Shown here in pieces: positions 1 to 8,740 of a DNA stretch of 64,000 nucleotides. Position numbers and translations under genes: made by a program. Under the pieces are notes generated by a model. The model ran no database searches. It saw nothing but the letters and a program-made list of their open reading frames with translations, and was not told the origin of the DNA. The stretch's first letter is position 1. Each line of letters starts with the position of its first letter. This DNA comes from Gadus chalcogrammus (lineage: Eukaryota > Chordata > Actinopteri > Gadiformes > Gadidae), in assembly GCF_026213295.1 (NCBI RefSeq), contig NC_079423.1, positions 33,876-97,875 of the forward strand, given 5' to 3'.

Positions 1-75
1 ATGACAAATCAGGCATTAAAAAGGGTTTCTTTACGTGGGTGATTTACAAACTGATTGTCCTCGGGCACCAGGGGA
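1..75 (+). mobile_element. Fragment of a MITE also present at 7077-7767
   Basis: The first ~70 bases align in the same orientation with 7659-7735 (shared atgacaaat, ggcattaaaaa, ttacgtgggtga and acaaactgatt blocks), with a ~10-base deletion. The window therefore opens inside, or just after, a second degraded copy of the Harbinger-like MITE found in the CDADC1 first intron. The rest of the element is outside the window. Confidence 0.6.
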
Positions 76-217
76 TAAAAGGCTTGCTTTACTTCTTCAA
101 TTACTTTAAAATAATTAGACATGTATACAAACAGAAAACTAATTCCAGCATTATTTTATTCTCTTTGAAAAAATTTGGAATTTTCAACATTTGAATAATA
201 TAGCTATACATCATTAT

Positions 218-397
218 AAAAATCTCGCCAACGGGCGGTGCTGGCCAAGAAGGGCCAACAACGCGCGTCGGGAGCGCTCGGGGTTAGGTGTCTTGCTCAA
301 GGACCCTCGACGATCGGCTAGGTTCTGAGCGGAGATCGAACTGGTCACCTTGCGATTACCAGTCGACCGCGCTACCACCTGAGCTAATTGCCGCCCC
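218..397 (-). mobile_element. tRNA-derived SINE
   Basis: Read on the minus strand, the head is tRNA-like: a good A box (tagctcaggtgg) near 381-370 and a B-box-like gttcgatctc about 45 bases on, followed by the ccttgagcaagacacctaac segment seen in many fish SINE bodies. No tRNA fold with an acceptor stem and 3' half is apparent, so this is a retroposon rather than a tRNA gene. Confidence 0.7.
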
Positions 398-889
398 AAT
401 AAATATCGCAAAATTTGGTAATTTTATCATCTACGCCTCCTAGTCCGAACAAAGAAAAGTAATCCGACTCAGTTATTATTATCATACTATTCCCGTGCCA
501 GTGCTTGCCTTGTACCGAATTGGACAGCGTTAACAGACTGTTCCACTGAGCTGACAATGACAAAAGTTTGTTAAGGCAGAACAGCACTTCACCATCACGA
601 AAGCAGGAGTCGTCAATTGTGCCGGTCCGGACACCCGACAAGTCCACTCACACTGCGAGCGGTCATTGTTCATTCACAAAGTCTGGTGCCTTCTTTTCAG
701 CCTCCACGTTCCAATCCTCCTTGTTCACTCGCCGACCTCGTTAATAAATCTCCCTCTCGCATTCAACCAGGTGTGTCGCATTATTCACTAACTTTCTCCA
801 CCCCATAGTAGACTCCGTTCATCACAACACTCGCCCACCCCATCTTAATTGACTATTCAATAGATACATCAACGTTAACATCAGCACTA
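398..889. other. Intergenic sequence, nothing recognised
   Basis: About 490 bases with short open frames on both strands (384-647 minus, 617-808 plus). Neither frame resembles a known domain or shows gene-like neighbours. I see no gene here. Confidence 0.4.
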
Positions 890-1047
890 TACCTGGACCC
901 AACTGTTTAACACATTAACATGTAATATGTAAACATTATGTTATATATTAACAATATACTGTTAGAAATACCTGGACCCAACTGTTTAACACATTAACAT
1001 GTAATATGTAAACATTATGTTATATATTAACAATATACTGTTAGAAA
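890..1047. repeat. Tandem duplication, 79-nt unit x2
   Basis: Two essentially identical adjacent copies starting with tacctggacccaactg, at 890 and 969. They lie directly before the TTAGGG-like tract. Confidence 0.9.
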
Positions 1048-1640
1048 GAGCTTAAGGTTAGGGAGAGGGTTAGAAAGAGTTTAAGGTTAGGGTTAAAAAG
1101 GGTTAGGGAGAGATTAGGGCTAGGGTTAGGGAGAGGTTAGGGAGGGTTAGGGAGAGGTTAGGGAGAGGTTAGGGAGGGTTAGGGCTAGGGTTAGGGAGAG
1201 ATTAAGGTTAGGGAGAGGGTTAGGGCTAGGGAGAGGGCTAGGGAGAGGTTAGGGTTAGGGAGAGGTTAGGTTAGGGTTAGGGCTAGGGAGAGGATTAGGG
1301 GTTAGGGAGAGGTTAGGGTTAGGGAGGGTTAGGGTTAGGGAGGGTTAGGGTTAGGGAGAGGGTTAGGGTTAGGGAGAGGGCTAGGGAGGTTAGGTTAGGG
1401 AGAGGTTAGGTTAGGATTAGGGCTAGGGAGAGGATTAGGGGTTAGGGAGAGGTTAGGGTTAGGGAGGGTTAGGGAGAGGGTTAGGGAGAGGGTTAGGGCT
1501 AGGGAGAGGTTAGGGCTAGGGTTAGGGAGAGGTTAGGGTTAGGGAGAGGTTAGGGAGAGGATTAGGGCTAGGGAGAGATTAAGGTTAGGGTTAAAGAGAG
1601 GGCTAGGGGAAGGCAGAGGTAAAGGCTAGGGGGAGGGTTA
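1048..1640. repeat. Degenerate TTAGGG-like interstitial tract
   Basis: About 600 bases built of gttaggg, gggagaggttaggg and gctagggagag words. The G-rich strand is the plus strand throughout. The irregular period argues for a degenerate internal satellite and not a live telomere end. Shorter tracts of the same words occur at 3100-3190, 11855-12070, 44936-45270 and 60680-61260. Confidence 0.8.
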
Positions 1641-1689
1641 GTTAATATTAGTCTTGATTCAGGCAGCCAAACACAAACATGAAGGTTTG

Positions 1690-1989
1690 AAGGGGGGGGG
1701 GGGGGGGGGGTGGGTGTGGAAATGGGTTTATTAATATGCATCTTAGTAAGTGTGTCCCACACACACATTCTGGCAAAGAGAAGGTTAGGGTTATTGGGGA
1801 CAAATGGGAGGGACGTGAGAGAGGGGAGAGAGTCAGGGGAGAGAGTCAGTCCGCCTGGTGAAATCATCTGTTTCCCAGTCTGGTGGAGCCGGCCCGGAGG
1901 CTGCTAACTGCCTCCCAGACAGCAGGAGGCTGTAAGGCTTCTGTTGTTAGTGTAATAGACCCCCCAAAGATCCACTAAAGTTAATGGAT

Positions 1990-2075
<86 letters not shown>
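1690..2075. repeat. Poly-G run and (TG)n microsatellite
   Basis: A ~20-base G run lies near 1692-1711 and an uninterrupted (TG)n of about 85 bases at 1990-2074. The sequence between is unassigned. Confidence 0.95.
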
Positions 2076-2076
<1 letters not shown>

Positions 2077-2937
2077 AGATAGCCACAGCTTCCTGCATTA
2101 ATTTGTCCCCATGTGGCTCATCCTGGACTCCTGACACACAGAGCAAGTTAAGCCATACTGGGGCTGGCTGATGGCTAAGAGCCTGCTGCCTGTCTTTATT
2201 TTTTTTATAGTGCAATAAATTAATTGTACATTTTGAAAAAGCGTTTCCATACTATAACTCTCTTTTTTTTCATAAATCAGCGTTTATACTAAGTACTGAC
2301 ATTTTTTAAATTAGGTTTAGGGCGCGCGCCTGAGTCTCAAAATTGGCAACCCTGGTTTAACTTCTCTGGAGCAGCACTCCACCACAAAAATAGTTGACAC
2401 TTAAAATGTTAAACAATCTAACGTATTCTAAAAACCTTCTTGTGACACGGTGAATAAATATTACAGCTCTAGTGATTATAGTTCTTATTCTTATTCTTCT
2501 CAATGTTTTGATCCACACTCTCAACGGGAAGAGATGCCTTCAAGTAAAGTGGGCAGAAGGTCCAGCTATCCACTTCAGTTAGGAGACGGAGGAGAGGTGG
2601 AGGGGGAGCTCCACCTTCATAAAGGTCCTCCAAGGGGAGGAGAGGTGGGGGTCCTGATGGAGGAGAGGTGGAGAGAGATTGAGCTCCACCTTCCTAAGGT
2701 GGGGGGGGGAGGGGAGAGGAGAGGTCAGGGGTCACGTCTGGGATACAGAGTCTCTTGTCGTCGTGGTGATCCTGGTTGCTGGGGGATCCGCGGCGCTTTC
2801 CAACACAACCATCTGGGGTGGGAAAGGGAAACCTGTCGGTTACCACGGTGATGAGGAAATTAGGTCAAAGGTCACCATGGAAACAACAGTATAAAGATGG
2901 AATGGATTCTTTCAGGACAAAGGTCAGAATGGTCCAA
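2076..2937. other. CDADC1 3' flank or unrecognised terminal exon
   Basis: No exon recognised. 2575-2730 is purine-rich (gga/gag). The missing C-terminal coding part and 3' UTR of CDADC1 should lie here or further left, but the tail of that protein is poorly conserved and I could not place it. Confidence 0.35.
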
Positions 2938-2938
2938 C

Positions 2939-2990
2939 CAGACAGAAACCAGTGAGACCAGACAGAAACCAGTGAGACCAGAAAGAAGCA
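2939..2990. repeat. Short direct repeats at CDADC1 exon 10 donor
   Basis: Word gacagaaaccagtgagacca occurs twice, immediately downstream (minus strand) of the exon 10 donor. Confidence 0.7.
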
Positions 2991-2995
2991 CTCAC

Positions 2996-5605
2996 TGGTT
3001 AGGCTGGGGGACAGCAGGGGGCGTTTCTGCCACTGTGGAGACAGAGGTCAGAGGTCAGACTCTATGAGAACATTAAACCAATCATAACAGTAATGATGTT
3101 ATTAGGGTTAGGGTTAGGTTAGGGTTAGGGGGATAGGAGGAGTTAAGGTTAGGGTTAAGGGGACGGAGAGGTTAAGGTTAGGGCTAGGGGAAGGGACTCC
3201 ATCATCATTTATCTATTCAGTCTTCATCCATCATCACTCCTCCTCCCCCCTCCTCCCTTTGACTCACTGTCAGCCTGGAGGGCCCGATGGGGCCCCAACT
3301 ATCACTCCCCCTCTCCCCCCTCCTCCCCCCCTCCTCCCTTTGACTCACTGTCAGCCTGGAGGGCCCGATGGGGCCCCAACTATCACTCCCCTCCCCCTCT
3401 CCCCCCTCCTCCCCCCTCCTCCCTTTGACTCACTGTCAGCCTGGAGGGCCCGATGGGGCCCCAACTATCACTCCCCCTCTCCCCCCTCCTCCCTTTGACT
3501 CACTGTCAGCCTGGAGGGCCCGATGGGGCCCCAACTATCACTCCCCTCCTCCTCCCCCCTCCTCCCTGTGACTCACTGTCAGCCTGGAGGGCCCGATGGG
3601 GCCCCAACTATCACTCCCCCTCTCCCCCCTCCTCCCCCCTCCTCCCTTTGACTCACTGTCAGCCTGGAGGGCCCGATGGGGCCCCTGAAGAGGAGGTAGG
3701 AGATGTCCCCCTTGTCCTTGCCGGCGTCCTGGTCCGAGGTGAAGACGTGGGTCACGCCCGCCGCCCGGATCAGAGGAACACACTCGTCACACGGGCACTT
3801 GGTGACGAAGAGCAGGAGCCGCTGTCCGGGGCACACCTCCCGGCTCCTGGGGGCCCCACACACATGAATGAATACACCTGGAGTTAGGGTTCTGCTCAGT
3901 GGAGGAGGTCTAAACGTTGTTCTGACCTGAAGGTTAGGGCGTTCTGCTCAGTGGAGGAGGTCTAAACGTTGTTCTGAAAGTGGTTCTGACCTGAAGGTTA
4001 AGGCGTTCTGCTCAGCGTGGATGATGTATCGATACTTGGTCCTCCCACGGTCCGGATGTTTGGTGTCCAGTTGTGGGTACTGGGCGTACTGGGAGCCCAC
4101 TGGGTAGGCGTTGTAGCCACAGCCCACCAGGTAGAGTCGGCCAGTCCCGTCCCCACCGTCCTGGGGGGGAGCAGGACGATTACAACCAAGACATCTTTAA
4201 AAGGACTTAAGGCATCAGGACTTGACCCAAGACATCTTTAATTAAACCAAGACATCTTTAATAGGACTTCAGTTACCAGGACTTTAACCGACACATCTTT
4301 AAAAAGGACTTATCAGGACTAAAGTGCCCTGATGGATGATCACCTCCAGAACCGCCTATGTCCATCTGACATCAGGAAAGACCATCTGGATCTCATACAC
4401 GGTGAGGTTTTAAGAACTTGGGGATTCTATACTTACCAACTCCGCCTGGGCCCAGATCACGGCTCCGACACCCACCTTGGGGTCCTCTGAAACAGAAACA
4501 GAGCCTCTGTTAGGAGCCAGCGAGGGGTCACACCTCCTAGTTAGAAATAGATGAGTGGTTCCAACTGCTTCAATAGAACCACAGACATTAGAAACAATCG
4601 AAGCGGATGCAGATGACAGCTTGACCACAATTTGTTTAAGTGAAGCCATGACCTCTGACCTCCTACCACGAGTGAAGGGTTCAGCCCCATGACCTCTGAC
4701 CTTTATAAATCAGAAGGCTCACCTGTCCTGAAGGCCAGCAGCGTTGCCTGGATGATGCAGTGGCGAGCCACAGCCTGGGAGACGGGCGGGGGGACCGGAC
4801 CCCTGGGGGCCACGTCCGGACTCTCCTTAGAGAGCCATGCTGGGGGCGCCGGGTCCCTTAACAAAGCGGGGAGCAGAGGAACGTTACCAGGAGGGACCGG
4901 GGCTAGATCAGTGGTCCAGTGGGAGTCATGGTCCACCTGGTCCAGAAGGTATTGTGACAAAGATATCCCTATATGATCGATACATCTATTTATCTATCTA
5001 TCTCTATATGATCTATACAGATATCTTCTGATAAATACTGCAAGTACAGTTTGTAAACTACAGGGTTTCTGATAGGTACCGTTAGTATAGTTTGTAAACT
5101 ACAGGGTTTCTGATGGGTACCGTTAGTATAGTTTGTAAACTACAGGGTTTCTGATAGACACTGTAAGTACAATTTGTAAACTACAGGGTTTCTGATTGGT
5201 ACTGTTAGTACAGTTTGTAAAGGATTACCTCACCTGGGTGAAGCGGCGCAGTAGAAGCCGTGGTGGAGCAGGGGCAGCCCTGCGCTGACGGAGGCCAGCA
5301 GCTCCACCAGCTGCAGCATGCTGCTCCTCAGGGTAGAGAGGTCCGGCTCCTGGCAGAAGGCCTCCAGACCCAGCAGCTCCAGGACCGCCCGGTGCTCCCG
5401 CTCACACGGGATCAGGAACGCCCGGGACAGCTCCTGGAGGTGACTCCTCCGCTGCCTGGGGAGAAGGAGGAGGTGGAGGTGGAGGAGGAGGGGAGGAGGA
5501 GGAGGAGGAGGAGGGGGAGGAAGAGGAGGGGGAGGGGGAGGAGGATGGAGGAGGAGGGGGAGGAAGAAGAAGCAGAGAAAGAAGAAGAAGAAGACATTTA
5601 ATTTC

Positions 5606-5641
<36 letters not shown>

Positions 5642-7960
5642 TAACCCCCTACCTCCTGAACAGCTCGTCTCCGTCCTGCTCCGGCTGGTCTTCCTGGACC
5701 CGCTCCATGAAGTCGGAGGTCCTGGCCTTCAGATCCACGTACTGGGGCAGACCGGGGGCGAGGGGCCGCAGGGCCACGACCACCGGGGGCCCGCCTCCCG
5801 CCCGCAGCCTCTCCACCGCCCCCAGGTCCAGCAGGGCCTCCGGGCTGGGCCCCACACCCGGACCTGGGTCGGGGGACCGGTCCGCACCGCGACCCGAGAG
5901 CACGCTGACCTCCGGGTCCCCCGGCCAGAAGAAGACCTGAATCACCCCCGCTGGAACCAGGAGGGGGAGCATCAGACCAGGACCACTGAGGACCAGGACT
6001 ACTGAGGACCACCAGGACCAGGACCACTGAGGACCAGGACCAGGACTACTGAGGACCAGGACTACTGAGGACCACCAGGACCAGGACCACTGAGGACCAG
6101 GACCACTGAGGTCCAGGACCACTGAGGTCCAGGACCACTGAGGACTAGGACCAGGACCACTGAGGACCAGGACCACTGAGGACCAGGACCAGGAATACTG
6201 ACTATAGTTCTAGTTTCTCTCACCTCACTGGAGAAACAGAGCTATCCTCTACTCTAGTTCTAGTTATACGCTTGTTTTAGTAATACTCTAGTTATAGTCA
6301 TAGTTATATTAACTCCAGTTCTAGTTGAACTCTAGTTGAACTCTAGTTCTAGTTGAACTCTAGTTGAAATCTAGTTCTAATTGAACTCTAGTTCTAGTTG
6401 AACTCTAGTTCTAGTTACCGTTGACCACCATCTTGAGGCAGGCAGAGCACGGCCGTCTGGAGAAGTAGAGCTGGCTGCCCTCTAGCCCCGCCCCCCCATG
6501 GCGGAGCACCGCCTCCTGGCCCGCGTGGAGGAGGGGCCCCGAGACGTGGAGGCCCCTGACCCGGCCCCCACGGACCACAACCAGACCACAGGGCCGAACC
6601 TAGAGAGGGGGGGGGAGAGAGCGTGAGAGTGAGAGAGAGACACACACTGTATCAGTCTCTAACATTGTTTCCTGTGACGGCTATATACATGAACGTGAGT
6701 GAGTTAGTGAGTGAGTGAGTGAGTGGTCCGGTCTACGTACCACCGGGTCGTGGTCTTCAGAAGTCTCTCTGGGGAACCTCTCCATCCACAGGCTGAGGAG
6801 GGTGAACAGGTTGGCCTGACACAACCGGGGGACCTGACCTAGAGAGGTTAGTTATAGTTAGTTAGTTATAGTTATATACACAGGACAGACATGGAACCTG
6901 ACCTATAGAATGGGTATAGTTATACAGTATAGTTAGTCTGTACCAGAGATGGGACAAAGTCACTGTTTGGCTTCAATGGGACCAACTCAAAACGCAGTCA
7001 ATATGAAACTGAAACTGTTATTCTGAAGAAAGCAGTCGGCAGAGTCCAAGTCATGTGACTCGAGTCCACATCTCTGGGGTCTCATTTATAACCGTTGCGT
7101 ACGCACAAAACGGGGCTGAAATTGGCGTGACTTTCCACGCCAAGGTTGTGATCTATAAAAAACCAACTTGACAGGAAAATGTGCGCAGCCCTAAGCAAAC
7201 TCTGACCCATGCGTACGCATGGTTTGGAGGAAAGGAGAATTTGCGACACAGATGGTGTGGTGGTGAACTGAAGTCAGACCGAAGAATTGTAGAGTGAGAA
7301 GAACCATTAGGCCTATGTTATCATCGCCCTTCATACATTTAATTTCAACCCGTATCATGCATTAAATCTATGTGATCAGAATAATTTAAGTCAACTGCGT
7401 TATTTCTCAGTTATAACTCCAGAAACATCTCCTTAGAATAGAAATAAAAAAAAATCTCTATATTTAATCCCGTCACTCCATACTGTCCACTGACGGCGCG
7501 ACTGCATGGAATAAAGCATCTGTCCAACATGTGTCAATAACATGCTATTTTTATGTGACACTGTAAACGCATAATCAAATGTCAATTAAAATCCCAAGTG
7601 TGGAAAACCAAGCCACACTCCTCATCACAATCGTTGTCCGTTACTATTGATGCTTTTCATGACAAATAAGGCATTAAAAAGGGGTTATGTTCAAGAACAT
7701 TTTACGTGGGTGATTACAAACTGATTATCCACCGACGATCCCACGCACAGTTTTATAAATGAGACCCCTGGTCTGTACACTACCACTACCACTACTAACG
7801 CTAGCAGTATACCAGTACTCCCAGTTCAGTCACCAGCACTCCCAGTCCAGTCACCAGTACTCCCAGTCCAGTCACCAGTCCGCTCACCTTGTGGTCTGTA
7901 GTCGGTCTGCGTCTCGCGGCTCTGTGTCCGCCGCGCCTCGCTGAGGTTCTCTGTCTCCAT
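2996..7960 (-). CDS. cdadc1: CDADC1, cytidine/dCMP deaminase domain-containing protein 1 (C-terminus not located)
   Basis: Minus-strand exons: 7888-7960, 6741-6838, 6419-6599, 5653-5950, 5234-5455, 4723-4856, 4437-4486, 3991-4160, 3657-3846, 2996-3032. Phases join without a stop and give about 484 residues. Zinc-dependent deaminase with two deaminase-fold domains. The first (exon 3) has LHAGQEAVL and RPCSACLKM, with Gly where the catalytic Glu of HAE should be, as in human, so it is probably inactive. The second has GVGAVIWA (exon 7), the zinc/proton-shuttle motif HAEQNAL (exon 8) and KCPCDEC (exon 9), so it is predicted active. Family members have been reported to act on dCTP or deoxycytidine; the substrate here is inferred. 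Exon 6 starts at a pyrimidine-rich acceptor chosen by phase. Exon 10 is only 12 codons, ending at a good GTGAGT donor; the human protein continues about 45 residues, so the last exon is missing. The gene shares a divergent promoter with TRMT13. Confidence 0.9.
3090..3195. repeat. TTAGGG-like tract in CDADC1 intron
   Basis: Short run of gttagggttagg and aaggttaggg words within the intron between exons 9 and 10. Confidence 0.7.
3255..3690 (-). repeat. Minisatellite made of the CDADC1 exon 9 / donor junction
   Basis: Six copies of a 70-85-nt unit, with the junction motif starting near 3261, 3342, 3427, 3497, 3570 and 3650. On the minus strand each unit carries about 28 bases identical to the end of exon 9 (ending ccaggctgaca) followed by the donor gtgagt, then a purine-rich spacer. 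Only the 3650 copy is the authentic exon end by frame; five extra donor sites follow it in the intron. Confidence 0.92.
3889..4020 (-). repeat. Partial tandem duplication of the CDADC1 exon 8 / donor junction
   Basis: The end of exon 8 plus its donor (plus strand: ttctgacctgaaggtta followed by ggcgttctgctcag) is repeated once at about 3920-3950, and a truncated third copy starts at 3890. Periods are 52 and 64 bases. Confidence 0.8.
4170..4330. repeat. CDADC1 intron 7 repeat
   Basis: Word caagacatctttaa with aggactt repeats about four times between exons 7 and 8. Confidence 0.75.
5035..5225. repeat. CDADC1 intron 5 minisatellite, ~60-nt unit
   Basis: About four copies of tagtttgtaaactacagggtttctgat in slightly varied forms. 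They lie just downstream (minus strand) of the exon 5 donor. Confidence 0.85.
5458..5640. repeat. Purine tract (GGA)n and (CAGA)n, CDADC1 intron 4
   Basis: Strongly strand-asymmetric ggaggaggt/gaagaag tract followed by about eight cagacaga units. It is a polypyrimidine run on the coding (minus) strand leading to the exon 5 acceptor at 5455/5456. Confidence 0.9.
5953..6195. repeat. CDADC1 intron 3 minisatellite
   Basis: Variants of gaccaggaccactgag, about 16-30 nt apart, fill the intron up to the exon 4 acceptor region. Long frames seen here on the minus strand are repeat translation running into exon 4. Confidence 0.9.
6230..6413. repeat. CDADC1 intron 3 repeat next to exon 3 donor
   Basis: Repeats of ctagttctagttgaactct end directly at the exon 3 donor (minus-strand gtaactag at 6411-6418). 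The donor itself resembles the unit. Confidence 0.8.
6685..6725. repeat. (GTGA)n microsatellite
   Basis: About eight gtga/gtta units in the intron between CDADC1 exons 2 and 3. Confidence 0.85.
7077..7767. mobile_element. Harbinger-like MITE in CDADC1 intron 1
   Basis: 691-bp element with terminal inverted repeats: gggtctcatttataa at the left and ttataaatgagaccc at the right. It is flanked by a 3-bp direct repeat CTG (7074-7076 and 7768-7770). Termini and a 3-bp duplication suggest PIF/Harbinger; no transposase frame is present. Confidence 0.8.
7795..7882. repeat. 22-nt repeat next to CDADC1 exon 1 donor
   Basis: About three to four copies of actcccagtccagtcaccag end 6 bases from the exon 1 donor. 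Confidence 0.8.
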
Positions 7961-8279
7961 CCTTCCTCAGGCTGTGATACTACATAATATATATGATATT
8001 ATATATAACATAATATATTCAATATATAGAGCAGTCTGTGAGGGACTACGGTGACCCACTTTAATCTCTCCTTCCGACAACACGTCCACTTCCGAGTATG
8101 ATGCGCACTGGAGACGCCACGATATGGGCAGGACCGACCTGTCACTGTGATGACAACGCCCCCTTTCTGAACGTCTCGGGTTATGGAAGTTTCGCCCCTT
8201 TGGAGTCATTTTCCCATTTATTTTTTATGCAAGTTTTATCAATATATATCTATATATCAATATCTATATCAATATATAT

Positions 8280-8347
<68 letters not shown>

Positions 8348-8363
8348 TTATATATATATATAT

Positions 8364-8440
<77 letters not shown>

Positions 8441-8740
8441 AATATATTCCCAACCTATCATTAGATATAGGCAAGGCAAGGCAACTATTTTGATATCGCA
8501 CTTTTTATTCCCGAGACAGACTCAATGAATGTAGAGGGATGCTGTTCGAGTCAGTCCAGCAGGGGGCGCTATAACATTTCCTCCATGATGTTAGGGTCCA
8601 GAGGAAGAAGAGCAGTGCCTTGTGCAACGCGGATGTAGAATCAGACTTTATTTACTTTATCAAATTCTATCATTTAAAGCACATCTAATCCTATAAACTA
8701 CAACGCCGCCTAAGTATAACTAGCATAACCTCAGTCAATC
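7961..8740. promoter_or_regulatory. Divergent CDADC1/TRMT13 promoter region
   Basis: The two start codons lie 780 bp apart, head to head. The interval contains (AT)n and (GA)n microsatellites (8230-8438) and, at 8556-8568, ccagcagggggcg, a close match to the CTCF core motif. No TATA box is obvious. Promoter assignment rests on gene geometry. Confidence 0.5.
8270..8438. repeat. (AT)n then (GA)n microsatellites
   Basis: About 95 bases of alternating AT followed directly by about 72 bases of GA, inside the divergent promoter. Confidence 0.97.

Noticed and set aside
340..397. tRNA gene on the minus strand
   Set aside because: A and B boxes are present but the tRNA is not closed by an acceptor stem and continues into a SINE body.
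1048..1640. Chromosome end (true telomere)
   Set aside because: Words are irregular and genes or other repeats lie on both sides.
5641..6176. Separate 175-codon gene on the minus strand
   Set aside because: Its C-terminal half is CDADC1 exon 4; its N-terminal half is intronic repeat.
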